Positions 46,512-54,832 of a stretch of DNA of 64,000 bases are shown one piece after another (within the stretch, counting starts at the first letter, position 1; each line of letters opens with the position of its first letter). Origin of the DNA: Streptomyces sp. Je 1-332 (GTDB taxonomy: Bacteria; Actinomycetota; Actinomycetes; Streptomycetales; Streptomycetaceae); the NCBI RefSeq assembly GCF_040730185.1, contig NZ_CP160402.1, positions 6,200,001-6,264,000 on the forward strand, given 5' to 3'. The notes beneath the pieces were generated by a model. That model did not search any database. It had not been told where the DNA came from and was given only the letters and a program-made list of their open reading frames with translations. A program made the position numbers and the translations under genes.

Positions 46512-47189
46512 CTAGCTCGCCGCCTCTTCCTTGCGCACCGACAGCAGGTCCTCCAGCTGCTCCTCGCGAGCCTGCGCCGCGACGAACAACAGCTCGTCCC
46601 CCGCTTCGAGGGAGTCGTCCGCGGTCGGCGCGAGAACGCGCGTACCGCGGATGATCGTCACCAGCGAGGTGTCCTCGGGCCACTGGACGTCACCGACCGT
46701 CGTGCCCGCGAGGGCCGACTCGGGCGGCAGGGTCAGCTCGACGAGGTTCGCGTCACCGTGACTGAAGCGCAGCAGACGTACGAGATCACCGACGCTCACC
46801 GCCTCCTCGACGAGCGCGGACATCAGGCGTGGGGTCGAGACCGCGACGTCGACGCCCCAGGACTCGTTGAAGAGCCATTCGTTCTTCGGGTTGTTCACGC
46901 GGGCGACGACCCGCGGGACGCCGTACTCGGTCTTCGCGAGCAGCGAGACGACGAGGTTCACCTTGTCGTCGCCGGTCGCGGCGATCACCACGTTGCAGCG
47001 CTGGAGCGCCGCCTCGTCGAGCGAGGTGATCTCGCAGGCGTCGGCGAGCAGCCACTCGGCCTGCGGGACGCGCTCCACCGAGATGGCGGTCGGCGCCTTG
47101 TCGATGAGCAGAATCTCGTGCCCGTTCTCCAGGAGCTCACCGGCGATGGAACGTCCCACCGCGCCTGCTCCGGCAATGGCGACCCTCAT
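46512..47189 (-). CDS. TrkA-family potassium-uptake regulator (CeoC-like)
   Basis: 225 residues. An N-terminal RCK/TrkA_N Rossmann domain with NAD-type glycine loop GAGAVGRSIAGEL and VVIAATGDDKVNLVVSLLA, and a C-terminal TrkA_C (RCK_C) domain from about 140 (ANLVELTLPPESALAGTTV). Such proteins gate Trk/Ktr-type potassium channels in response to nucleotides, and RCK_C domains can bind c-di-AMP. The ATG overlaps the stop of the second TrkA-type gene by one base. Confidence 0.92.
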   Translation of the reverse strand: MRVAIAGAGAVGRSIAGELLENGHEILLIDKAPTAISVERVPQAEWLLADACEITSLDEAALQRCNVVIAATGDDKVNLVVSLLAKTEYGVPRVVARVNNPKNEWLFNESWGVDVAVSTPRLMSALVEEAVSVGDLVRLLRFSHGDANLVELTLPPESALAGTTVGDVQWPEDTSLVTIIRGTRVLAPTADDSLEAGDELLFVAAQAREEQLEDLLSVRKEEAAS

Positions 47190-47857
47190 CAGTGACCGCC
47201 TTCCTCGGGGCCTTCGGCGAACGCCGCTTCGACCTTCTCGACCTCGTCGGTGCGCATCATCACGTGCACCAGGTCGCCCTCCTGGAGCACCGTCTGCGAG
47301 GTCGGAAGGACCGCCTCGCCCAGCCGGGTGAGGAAGGCCACGCGGACGCCGGTCTCCTCCTGCAGCTCACTGATCTTGTGGCCGATCCAGGACGCGGAAG
47401 CGTGCACCTCGGCGAGCTGTACGCCGCCGGTGGGGTCGCGCCACAGCGGCTCGGCCCCGGAGGGCAGCAGCCTGCGCAGCATCTGGTCGGCGGTCCAGCG
47501 GACCGTGGCGACGGTGGGGATGCCCAGGCGCTGGTAGACCTCGGCGCGGCGCGGGTCGTAGATGCGGGCGGCGACGTTCTCGATGCCGAACATCTCGCGG
47601 GCCACGCGGGCGGCGATGATGTTCGAGTTGTCGCCGCTGCTGACCGCGGCGAAGGCGCCCGCCTCCTCGACGCCGGCCTCGCGCAGGGTGTCCTGGTCGA
47701 AGCCGATGCCGGTGACGCGACGGCCGCCGAAGCCGGAGCCCAGACGGCGGAAGGCGGTGGGGTCCTGGTCGATCACGGCGACCGTGTGCCCCTGTTGTTC
47801 CAGGGTCTGCGCGAGAGCGGATCCGACTCTCCCGCAGCCCATGATGACGATGTGCAC
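47189..47857 (-). CDS. TrkA-family potassium-uptake regulator (CeoB-like)
   Basis: 222 residues from GTG 47857 with ggaaggac before it. It has the same two-domain architecture as its partner: GCGRVGSALAQTLEQQGH and SSGDNSNIIAARVAREMFG in the Rossmann domain, then a C-terminal RCK_C part ending in LQEGDLVHVMMRTDEV. The tandem ceoB-ceoC pair, with the channel partner encoded elsewhere, is usual in actinobacteria. The two probably form a hetero-octameric gating ring. The KimA-like permease 3 kb away also concerns potassium. Confidence 0.92.
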   Translation of the reverse strand: MHIVIMGCGRVGSALAQTLEQQGHTVAVIDQDPTAFRRLGSGFGGRRVTGIGFDQDTLREAGVEEAGAFAAVSSGDNSNIIAARVAREMFGIENVAARIYDPRRAEVYQRLGIPTVATVRWTADQMLRRLLPSGAEPLWRDPTGGVQLAEVHASASWIGHKISELQEETGVRVAFLTRLGEAVLPTSQTVLQEGDLVHVMMRTDEVEKVEAAFAEGPEEGGH

Positions 47858-48021
47858 GCCCGTCCTTCCGGCTGTGTCAATACTTTTTGCTCAGGCTGAA
47901 CGGTAAAAGCGTCTCAGACCGACGCCCAAGCTACACACGCACGGTCCGCGGAGGGCACCCCCGTGCACCTGCCGGTGCTCACCGATGCGGTGCGGGGTTT
48001 CCGGGGCGAGGGCCGGTCGGG

Positions 48022-48261
48022 TCAGTCCACGCTGCGCAGCAGGCCCTCGACGTTCTTGAGCCGGTAGCTGAGCTCGACGAGCTGCAGCCGCGCCGCCTCC
48101 TGCTCGGACCTGGCGTGCTCGACGGCCTCGCGGTACTGCTCCATCGCCTCGGCCCACTGGCGGTCGCGCTCGCGGTTGCGCTGCGACTGGAAATAGGCGA
48201 CCGCCACGATCGCGCCGGCGAGTATCAGGAAGAAGGCGACCGGGATGATCACGTCGTCCAT
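48022..48261 (-). CDS. Small membrane protein with coiled coil (79 aa)
   Basis: One N-terminal transmembrane helix (VIIPVAFFLILAGAIVAVAYF) followed by a highly charged coiled coil (RNRERDRQWAEAMEQYREAVEHARSEQ) in the cytoplasm. The ATG overlaps the stop of the winged-helix regulator by one base (TAATG), so the two are translationally coupled. It could tether or modulate that regulator at the membrane. I do not recognise a named family. Confidence 0.8.
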   Translation of the reverse strand: MDDVIIPVAFFLILAGAIVAVAYFQSQRNRERDRQWAEAMEQYREAVEHARSEQEAARLQLVELSYRLKNVEGLLRSVD

Positions 48262-48590
48262 TAAGACCCCTCAGGTGAGTGCTGTTCGTCCCCGTCCGCC
48301 GCGTCCTGCCGGACGGCCGCGAGGATCGTGTCCACGTTCAATCGCACGTCGAACGGCGCCAGTTCGAAGTACTTGAGTGCCTTGCCGTCGTCGGAGAGCT
48401 CCAGGCGGCCGACGACGAGACCGGCCTTCTCCAGACGGTCGAGGTGCATGTAGAGCAAGGGCCGTGAGACGCCGAGCCGCCGCGCCAGTTCGCTGACGTA
48501 CAGCTGCCCCGGGGCGAGCTCGGTGATGATCCGGATCCGCTGGGCGTGGCCGACGGCGGAGAGAACGGCGAGCAGCTCTTCGCTGTCCAT
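48261..48590 (-). CDS. Winged-helix (ArsR-like) transcriptional regulator
   Basis: 109 residues from ATG 48590, preceded by gagaaggcggg. HTH pattern: LLAVLSAVGHAQRIRIITELAPGQLYVSELARRLGVSRPLLYMHLDRLEKAGLV, then a wing with LELSDDGKALKYFEL. There are no cysteine metal site and no effector domain. It is divergent from the MMPL transporter gene across 200 bp packed with TGACAG/CTGTCA elements, which makes it the likely repressor of that transporter and of itself. Confidence 0.88.
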   Translation of the reverse strand: MDSEELLAVLSAVGHAQRIRIITELAPGQLYVSELARRLGVSRPLLYMHLDRLEKAGLVVGRLELSDDGKALKYFELAPFDVRLNVDTILAAVRQDAADGDEQHSPEGS

Positions 48591-48639
48591 GGCCCGCCTT
48601 CTCGCTGGTCTTCTCGCGGTCTTCCCGCTGGTCCCGAAA

Positions 48640-48736
48640 CCTGTCAGCCAAGGCTTACGTATGGCGGGTTCCACTGTCAATCCGCCTTATCGCGCTCCCG
48701 AATGACAGTTGACAGGCTCGTTCCTTCACCTGTCAG
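48640..48736. promoter_or_regulatory. Cluster of five TGACAG/CTGTCA half-sites
   Basis: Half-sites at 48641-48646, 48674-48679, 48703-48708, 48710-48715 and 48730-48735. Two symmetric pairs stand out: actgtca (48673-48679) with tgacagt (48703-48709), and tgacagg (48710-48716) with cctgtca (48729-48735). The octamer cctgtcag occurs twice (48640, 48729). A ttgaca box (48709-48714) overlaps one site, so occupancy would block the MMPL promoter. Confidence 0.7.
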
Positions 48737-48790
48737 TCTCCACTTACACATGAAGGACTGAGTGAGCCGGGGGCTCGTGAAGGGGCGGGG

Positions 48791-51073
48791 ATGGTCATGA
48801 GGAAGCGATCGGTCACGGTGCGCGTGGCCCGATGGAGCGCGCTGCATCCAGGGCGCGCGGTCGTCGGCTGGCTGGTGTTCGTGGTGCTCTGCCTGGGGGG
48901 CGGCATCGCCGCCGGCATGAACAGCGCGACCTCGGAGGACTTCCGTGTCGGTGAGGCGGGCCGCGCCGAGGCCCTGGCCACCGAGGGCGGCGTCCAGCTG
49001 CGGCCCACGGAACAGGTGCTGATCCGCGCCGAGTCGGGACCGCTCGACGAGAAGGCGGCCGCCGCCGCAGTCAAGGACATCACCGCCCGGATGAAGTCGC
49101 TGCCGGAGGTCGCGTCGGTGGCGGCCCCGGTGCCGTCGGCGGACGGACGGGTCCTGCGGGTCCAGGTCGAGCTCAACGGCCCCGACCAGGAGGGCAAGAA
49201 GAACGTCATCCCGCTCCAGGCCCAGACCGAGAAGGCCCGTCAGGCCCACCCGGACCTGGTGATCGAGGAGACCGGCGCCGCCTCCGTGAGCAAGGGCGTC
49301 AACGACCAGCGGGGCGAGGACCTCGCCTTCTCCGAGACGATCACGCTGCCCGTCACGCTGATCACGCTGGCCCTGGTGTTCGGCTCGGTGGTGATGGTCG
49401 GCGTACCGCTGCTCCTCGCCATCACCTCGATCATGGCGACCATGGGCCTGGCGATGCTGGCCTCGCACCTGCTGCCCGACACGGGCGTCGGGATGAACAT
49501 GATCCTGCTCATCGGCATGGCCGTCGGCGTCGACTACACGCTCTTCTACCTCAAGCGCGAACGCGAGGAGCGGGCCCTTGTGGGCGGGCGCCTCACCTCG
49601 GAGGCGCTCGTCGAAGCAGCGGCCGCGACCGCCGGCCGCGCGATCGTCGTCTCCGGCCTCGCGGTGATCGTCTCGACCGCCGCACTGTTCCTCGCGGGTG
49701 ACGTCATCTTCGACTCGCTCGCGACCGGCACCATCCTGGTCGTGGCTGTCGCCGTCATCAGCTCGGTGACCGTGCTCCCCGCCCTGCTGGTCAAACTGGG
49801 CAGGCGTACGGAACGCCGGGCGCTGAAGCGGCAGGCGCAGGGCAAGCCGGTGAAGACGTACGGCGAGAAGAAGCCCGGACGGGCCTGGAACGCGCTGCTC
49901 GCCCCGGCCCGCAAGCGCCCCGCGCTGACGCTGTGCCTCTCCGTCCTCGTCCTGCTGGGCCTCGCGCTGCCCGCCCTGGACATGGAGCTCAAGGACCCGG
50001 CGCGCGACAGCTTCTCGCGCGACATCCCGGCCATACAGGGATACGACCGGCTGCTCGACGCCTTCCCCGAGCAGCGCATCCGGCACCAGGTCGTGGTGCG
50101 GGCCGAGGCATCGCAGGCCGGTGAGGTGCGCGACGCGCTGACCGCGCTGGACCGCAGGGCGCAGGACGACCCGCTGTTCTCGCACCCCTCCGGCACTCCG
50201 CTCCTGCGCACCTCGGAGGACCGCAGGACCACCACACTGGAGCTCAACGCCCCGCACGCCACGTACTCCGACGAGGCCGTCACCACCCTCGACCACCTGC
50301 GCGACGACTACCTCCCCGAGACCGTCGGCAAGCTGCCCGGCGTCGAGACGGCCGTCACCGGCGAGGTGCCGCGCGGCACGGACTATGTGGCGCACCAGAA
50401 CCAGAAGCTGCCGCTCGTCCTCGGTTTCCTGCTCCTGATGACCTTCGCCATGACGGTCTTCGCGTTCCGCTCGATCGTCCTCGGACTGCTCGGCATCGTG
50501 CTCAACCTGCTCTCCGCCGCGTCCGCGCTCGGGCTGCTCGTCCTGGTCTTCCAGGGAAAGTGGGCCGAGGAACTGCTCTCGTTCATCTCGCTCGGCGGGA
50601 TCTCCTCGCGCGTCCCGCTCTTCCTCTTCGTGATCCTCTTCGGGCTCTCGATGGACTACCAGGTGTTCGTGGTCAGCCGGATCCGGGAGGCCGCCCTGAA
50701 CGGCGTACCCACCAAGCAGGCCGTCATCGAGGGCATCAGCCAGTCGGCCAAGGTCGTCACCAGCGCCGCGATCGTCATGGTCACCGTCTTCGGGAGCTAC
50801 GTGATGCTGCACATCCTGGAGATGAAGCAGATGGGCTTCGTCCTCGCCGCGGCCGTCCTGCTCGACGCGTTCGTGATCCGCGTCATGATCCTGCCGGCGG
50901 CGCTGCTGCTCCTCGGGCGTGCCACCTGGTGGCCGTCCCGCGCGATCCGCCGCGCCGAGCAGCGGGTGGCCGAGCGGTACGGGGCCCGGGAGGTGCCGCA
51001 CGCACCGGACAGCGCCGACGGGTCTCCGGTTTCCGGGCACTGGGCGGAGCCCCCGGCGGCGCGTCGTGGCTAA
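48791..51073 (+). CDS. MMPL-family (RND-like) membrane transporter
   Basis: 760 residues from ATG 48791 (ATG 48797 possible). Twelve transmembrane helices in the RND/MMPL arrangement: TM1 near 18-38, an external domain (about 40-180), TM2-6 with GMAVGVDYTLFYLKRERE, a second external domain (about 395-540), and TM8-12 with FGLSMDYQVFVVSRIREAA. The GxxxDY and GLSMDYQ motifs carry the proton-relay aspartates. Actinomycete MMPL proteins export lipids or antibiotics; the cargo here is unknown. Control by the divergent winged-helix regulator is likely. Confidence 0.9.
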   Translation: MVMRKRSVTVRVARWSALHPGRAVVGWLVFVVLCLGGGIAAGMNSATSEDFRVGEAGRAEALATEGGVQLRPTEQVLIRAESGPLDEKAAAAAVKDITARMKSLPEVASVAAPVPSADGRVLRVQVELNGPDQEGKKNVIPLQAQTEKARQAHPDLVIEETGAASVSKGVNDQRGEDLAFSETITLPVTLITLALVFGSVVMVGVPLLLAITSIMATMGLAMLASHLLPDTGVGMNMILLIGMAVGVDYTLFYLKREREERALVGGRLTSEALVEAAAATAGRAIVVSGLAVIVSTAALFLAGDVIFDSLATGTILVVAVAVISSVTVLPALLVKLGRRTERRALKRQAQGKPVKTYGEKKPGRAWNALLAPARKRPALTLCLSVLVLLGLALPALDMELKDPARDSFSRDIPAIQGYDRLLDAFPEQRIRHQVVVRAEASQAGEVRDALTALDRRAQDDPLFSHPSGTPLLRTSEDRRTTTLELNAPHATYSDEAVTTLDHLRDDYLPETVGKLPGVETAVTGEVPRGTDYVAHQNQKLPLVLGFLLLMTFAMTVFAFRSIVLGLLGIVLNLLSAASALGLLVLVFQGKWAEELLSFISLGGISSRVPLFLFVILFGLSMDYQVFVVSRIREAALNGVPTKQAVIEGISQSAKVVTSAAIVMVTVFGSYVMLHILEMKQMGFVLAAAVLLDAFVIRVMILPAALLLLGRATWWPSRAIRRAEQRVAERYGAREVPHAPDSADGSPVSGHWAEPPAARRG

Positions 51074-51096
51074 CCGGCGCGCTTAGGGGGTGGTGG

Positions 51097-51127
51097 TTGG
51101 GCGGGCACCCAATCGAACGCTTACGAT
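51097..51127 (+). promoter_or_regulatory. Candidate leaderless promoter of the KimA-like gene
   Basis: ttgggc (51097-51102), 19-base spacer, tacgat (51122-51127), with GTG 51135 eight bases after the -10 box and no Shine-Dalgarno in between. Confidence 0.45.
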
Positions 51128-51134
51128 CCTCTGC

Positions 51135-53198
51135 GTGTCCAAACTGACCGACGTGCCCAAACGGATCCTCATCGGGCGCGCACTGCGCAGCGACCGGCTC
51201 GGAGAAACCCTCCTGCCGAAGCGCATCGCTCTACCCGTGTTCGCGTCCGACCCGCTCTCCTCCGTGGCCTATGCGCCGGGGGAAGTGCTCCTTGTCCTCT
51301 CGATCGCGGGTGTGTCGGCGTACCACTTCAGCCCCTGGATCGCCGTCGCGGTCGTCGTGCTGATGTTCACCGTCGTCGCGTCGTACCGGCAGAACGTGCA
51401 CGCCTACCCGAGTGGTGGTGGCGACTACGAGGTCGCCAACACCAACCTCGGCCCCAGGGCCGGGCTGACCGTCGCGAGCGCGCTGCTCGTCGACTACGTC
51501 CTGACCGTGGCGGTGTCGATCTCCTCGGGCATCGAGAACCTCGGCTCGGCGATCCCGTTCGTCGTCGAGCACAAGGTGCTCTGCGCGGTCGCCGTCATCG
51601 TGCTCCTCACGGTGATGAACCTGCGCGGCGTGAAGGAGTCGGGCAAGCTCTTCGCCATCCCGACGTACGTCTTCGTGGCCGGCGTCTTCATCATGATCGC
51701 CTGGGGTGCCTTCCGCGGCATCGTCCTGGACGAGACGATGAAGGCGCCCACCGCGGACTACGAGATCAAGCCCGAGCACGGCGGCCTCGCGGGCTTCGCG
51801 CTCGTCTTCCTGCTCCTGCGGGCCTTCTCCTCCGGCTGCGCCGCGCTCACCGGCGTCGAGGCGATCAGCAATGGCGTCCCGGCCTTCCGCAAGCCCAAGA
51901 GCAAGAACGCGGCAAGCACCCTCGCCCTGATGGGCGCCCTGGCCGTGACGATGTTCTGCGGCATCATCGCGCTCGCCATGACGACCAAGGTCCGCATGGC
52001 CGAGTACCCGGGCAAGGACCTCTTCCACAACGGCGTTCCGGTCGGCGCGGACTATGTGCAGAACCCGGTGATCTCGCAGGTCGCCGAGGCTGTCTTCGGC
52101 AACGGCAGCTTCCTGTTCATCGTGCTGGCCGCCGCCACCGCCCTCGTCCTGTTCCTCGCGGCCAACACGGCGTACAACGGCTTCCCGCTGCTCGGCTCGA
52201 TCCTCGCGCAGGACCGCTACCTGCCGCGCCAGCTGCACACCCGCGGCGACCGGCTCGCCTTCTCCAACGGCATCGTGCTGCTCGCGGGCGCCGCGGCCCT
52301 CCTCGTCGTCATCTACGGCGCGGACTCGACCCGGCTGATCCAGCTCTACATCGTCGGCGTCTTCGTCTCCTTCACGCTCAGCCAGATCGGCATGGTCCGG
52401 CACTGGAACCGCCATCTGCGCAAGGAGAAGGACCAGGCCAAGCGGCGCCGGATGATCCGCTCGCGGGCGATCAACACCTTCGGTGCCTTCTTCACGGGCA
52501 TGGTCCTGGTCGTCGTACTCGTCACGAAGTTCACGCACGGCGCGTGGGTCGCCCTGCTCGGCATGTGCATCTTCTACGCGACGATGTCGGCGATCCGCCG
52601 CCACTACGACCGCGTGGCCGAGGAGATCGCCGCCCCGGAGACCCCGTCCGACGACAGCGTGCGGCCCTCGCGCGTGCACTCCATCGTCCTGGTCTCCAAG
52701 ATCCACCGGCCGACGCTGCGCGCTCTGGCCTACGCCAAGCTGATGCGCTCGGACACGCTCGAAGCGCTGAGCATCAACGTCGACCCGGCGGAGACCAAGG
52801 CCCTGCGGGCCGAGTGGGAGCGGCGCGGCATCACCGTCCCGCTGAAGATCCTCGACTCGCCCTACCGCGAGATCACGCGGCCGATCATCGAGTACGTCAA
52901 GGGCCTGCGCAAGGAGAGCCCGCGCGACGTGGTCAGCGTGATCATCCCGGAGTACGTGGTGGGCCACTGGTACGAGCACCTGCTGCACAACCAGAGCGCG
53001 CTCAGGCTCAAGGGCCGCCTGCTGTTCACCCCCGGCGTGATGGTGACATCCGTCCCCTATCAGCTCGACTCCTCCGAGGCCGCGAAGAAGCGGGCCCGCA
53101 AGCGGTCGGAGTGGAACGCGCCGGGCGCGGTGCGGCGGGGCCCGGTGGAAAAGCGCCACAAGGAGCCGAGCAACAAGGAGCCGAGCAACAAGGCCTGA
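51135..53198 (+). CDS. KimA-like potassium transporter (APC superfamily)
   Basis: 687 residues from GTG 51135. About twelve transmembrane helices (40-470) and a cytoplasmic USP-like C-terminal domain (about 520-660). It matches B. subtilis KimA (YdaO) along its length: SDPLSSVAYA, SYRQNVHAYPSGGGDY, LLVDYVLTVAVSISSG, NLRGVKESG, AFSSGCAALTGVEAISN, FSNGI and LHNQSALRLKGRLLF. The Asp/Tyr residues that line the KimA potassium site (in SDPLSSVAY and VDY) are kept. KimA is a c-di-AMP-inhibited potassium importer. A lysine-rich tail ends in two EPSNK repeats. Confidence 0.85.
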   Translation: MSKLTDVPKRILIGRALRSDRLGETLLPKRIALPVFASDPLSSVAYAPGEVLLVLSIAGVSAYHFSPWIAVAVVVLMFTVVASYRQNVHAYPSGGGDYEVANTNLGPRAGLTVASALLVDYVLTVAVSISSGIENLGSAIPFVVEHKVLCAVAVIVLLTVMNLRGVKESGKLFAIPTYVFVAGVFIMIAWGAFRGIVLDETMKAPTADYEIKPEHGGLAGFALVFLLLRAFSSGCAALTGVEAISNGVPAFRKPKSKNAASTLALMGALAVTMFCGIIALAMTTKVRMAEYPGKDLFHNGVPVGADYVQNPVISQVAEAVFGNGSFLFIVLAAATALVLFLAANTAYNGFPLLGSILAQDRYLPRQLHTRGDRLAFSNGIVLLAGAAALLVVIYGADSTRLIQLYIVGVFVSFTLSQIGMVRHWNRHLRKEKDQAKRRRMIRSRAINTFGAFFTGMVLVVVLVTKFTHGAWVALLGMCIFYATMSAIRRHYDRVAEEIAAPETPSDDSVRPSRVHSIVLVSKIHRPTLRALAYAKLMRSDTLEALSINVDPAETKALRAEWERRGITVPLKILDSPYREITRPIIEYVKGLRKESPRDVVSVIIPEYVVGHWYEHLLHNQSALRLKGRLLFTPGVMVTSVPYQLDSSEAAKKRARKRSEWNAPGAVRRGPVEKRHKEPSNKEPSNKA

Positions 53199-53304
53199 CC
53201 CCTGCTGCTGGTGAGCGGCCGGACCACACCCACGTAGACTGGTGGGCTGTTGTCCGGCCGTTTCCTTTCGGCCGATCCCCCTTACGTAGTGGAGTCACCC
53301 CGCC

Positions 53305-54702
53305 ATGCAGGCAGAACCGAAGAAATCGCAGGCGGGGAACGCACCGGAGGACTCGCGCGCGGAGGGCTCGCAGGCGCAGGGCTCGCAGGCGGCCTCGCTC
53401 ATCGGCAAGGAGTACGAGGTCGAGGTGGGCCCGGTCGCCCACGGCGGCCACTGCGTGGCCCGCACGGCGGAGGGCCGCGTGCTCTTCGTACGGCACACGC
53501 TGCCCGGCGAGAAGGTCATCGCGCGCGTGACGGACGGCGACGAGGAGAGCCGCTTCCTGCGCGCCGACGCGGTGACGGTCCTCGACGCGTCCAAGGACCG
53601 CGTCGAGGCCCCCTGCCCGTACGCGGGCCCCGGCCGCTGCGGCGGCTGCGACTGGCAGCACGCGAAGCCGGGGGCGCAGCGCCGCCTCAAGGGCGAGGTC
53701 ATCACGGAGCAGCTCCAGCGCCTGGCAGGACTGACCCCCGAGGAGGCGGGCTGGGACGGCACGGTCGTCCCGGCCGAAGGCGACAAGCTGCCCCCGGGCG
53801 AGGTCCCGTCCTGGCGCACCCGCGTCCAGTACGCGATCGACCCCGACGGCAACGCGGGCCTGCGCCGCCACCGCTCGCACGAGGTCGAGCCCATCGAGCA
53901 CTGCATGATCGCCGCTCCCGGGGTCTCCGAGCTGGGCATCGAGAAGCACGACTGGTCCGGCATGGCGTCGGTGGAGGCGATCGCGGCGACAGGCTCCCAG
54001 GACCGCCAGGTAATCCTGGAACCGAAGCCGGGCGCACGCCTGCCCCTCGTGGAACTGGACAAGCCGGTCTCGGTCCTCCGGGTCGCCGAACAGGACGGCG
54101 GTGTCCACCGGGTCCACGGCCGCCCCTTCGTGCGCGAGCGCGCCGACGGCCGCACGTACCGCGTCGGCAACGGCGGCTTCTGGCAGGTCCACCCGAAGGC
54201 GGCCGAGACGCTGATGCTCGCCGTGATGCAGGGCCTCACGCCCCGCAAGGGCGACACGGCCCTGGACCTCTACTGCGGAGTGGGCCTCTTCGCGGGCGCG
54301 ATCGCCGACCGGGTCGGCGACAAGGGCGCGGTCCTCGGTATCGAGTCCGGCAAGCGAGCGGTCGAGGACGCCCGCCACAACCTGGCGGCCTTCGACCGCG
54401 TCCGCATCGAACAGGGCAAGGTCGAGGCCACCCTGCCGCGCACGGGCATCACAGAGGTCGACCTGATCGTCCTCGACCCCCCGCGCGCGGGCGCGGGCAA
54501 GCAGACGGTCCGCCACCTGACGAAGCTGGGCGCGCGCCGCATCGCGTACGTGGCCTGCGACCCGGCCGCGCTGGCACGGGACTTGGGGTACTTCCGGGAT
54601 GGGGGGTATCGGGTGCGGTCGTTGCGGGCGTTTGATCTGTTTCCGATGACGCATCATGTGGAGTGCGTCGCGATCCTTGAGCCTGCCGAAAAGGGCGCCT
54701 GA
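53305..54702 (+). CDS. TRAM-domain class I SAM-dependent RNA methyltransferase (TrmA/RlmD family)
   Basis: 465 residues. A disordered N-terminus (about 1-30) is followed by the TRAM domain (EYEVEVGPVAHGGHCVARTAEGRVLFV), a Fe-S-type cysteine cluster (CPYAGPGRCGGCDW), the SAM-binding DLYCGVGLFAGAI, the LIVLDPPRAG motif and YVACDPAALARDLGYF with the catalytic cysteine. It is predicted to make 5-methyluridine in rRNA or tRNA. The last ~120 bases use a different codon style from the rest, and they contain the left copy of the 21-bp repeat that bounds the adjacent island. The C-terminus (FPMTHHVECVAILEP) is normal for the family. Confidence 0.9.
   Translation: MQAEPKKSQAGNAPEDSRAEGSQAQGSQAASLIGKEYEVEVGPVAHGGHCVARTAEGRVLFVRHTLPGEKVIARVTDGDEESRFLRADAVTVLDASKDRVEAPCPYAGPGRCGGCDWQHAKPGAQRRLKGEVITEQLQRLAGLTPEEAGWDGTVVPAEGDKLPPGEVPSWRTRVQYAIDPDGNAGLRRHRSHEVEPIEHCMIAAPGVSELGIEKHDWSGMASVEAIAATGSQDRQVILEPKPGARLPLVELDKPVSVLRVAEQDGGVHRVHGRPFVRERADGRTYRVGNGGFWQVHPKAAETLMLAVMQGLTPRKGDTALDLYCGVGLFAGAIADRVGDKGAVLGIESGKRAVEDARHNLAAFDRVRIEQGKVEATLPRTGITEVDLIVLDPPRAGAGKQTVRHLTKLGARRIAYVACDPAALARDLGYFRDGGYRVRSLRAFDLFPMTHHVECVAILEPAEKGA
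54638..54658. repeat. Left copy of 21-bp direct repeat (candidate attL)
   Basis: Identical over 21 bases to 57333-57353 (core ttccgatgacgcatcat). It lies inside the 3' end of the RNA methyltransferase gene, encoding FPMTHH. Confidence 0.85.
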
Positions 54703-54770
54703 CCTGCTGTTTCGCTGAGAGTGCATTATGTGCGCTGTGGGCGTTACGGGCGATATCTTGTCGCTGAAAC

Positions 54771-54814
54771 GACGCTCGTGACGCTCAAATGACGCTCGTT
54801 CTGATGGAGCGTCA
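54771..54814. repeat. Iteron-like gacgctc cluster
   Basis: gacgctc occurs at 54771, 54780 and 54791 in direct order and inverted (gagcgtc) at 54807; a further copy lies at 56148. The last two local copies form the inverted repeat tgacgct (54790-54796) / agcgtca (54808-54814). The 12-mer tgacgctcgttc occurs on both sides of the pseudogene (54790-54801 and 56147-56158). Confidence 0.7.
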
Positions 54815-54832
54815 GGTGGTTGATCGTTCAGG

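Noticed and set aside
48677..51040. 787-codon minus-strand frame opposite the MMPL gene
   Set aside because: Shadow with Asp/Gly/Arg/His runs; the plus strand shows twelve membrane helices.
54771..54814. DnaA boxes / replication origin
   Set aside because: The heptamer gacgctc does not resemble the DnaA box, and no dnaA or dnaN is nearby; treated only as an iteron-like array.
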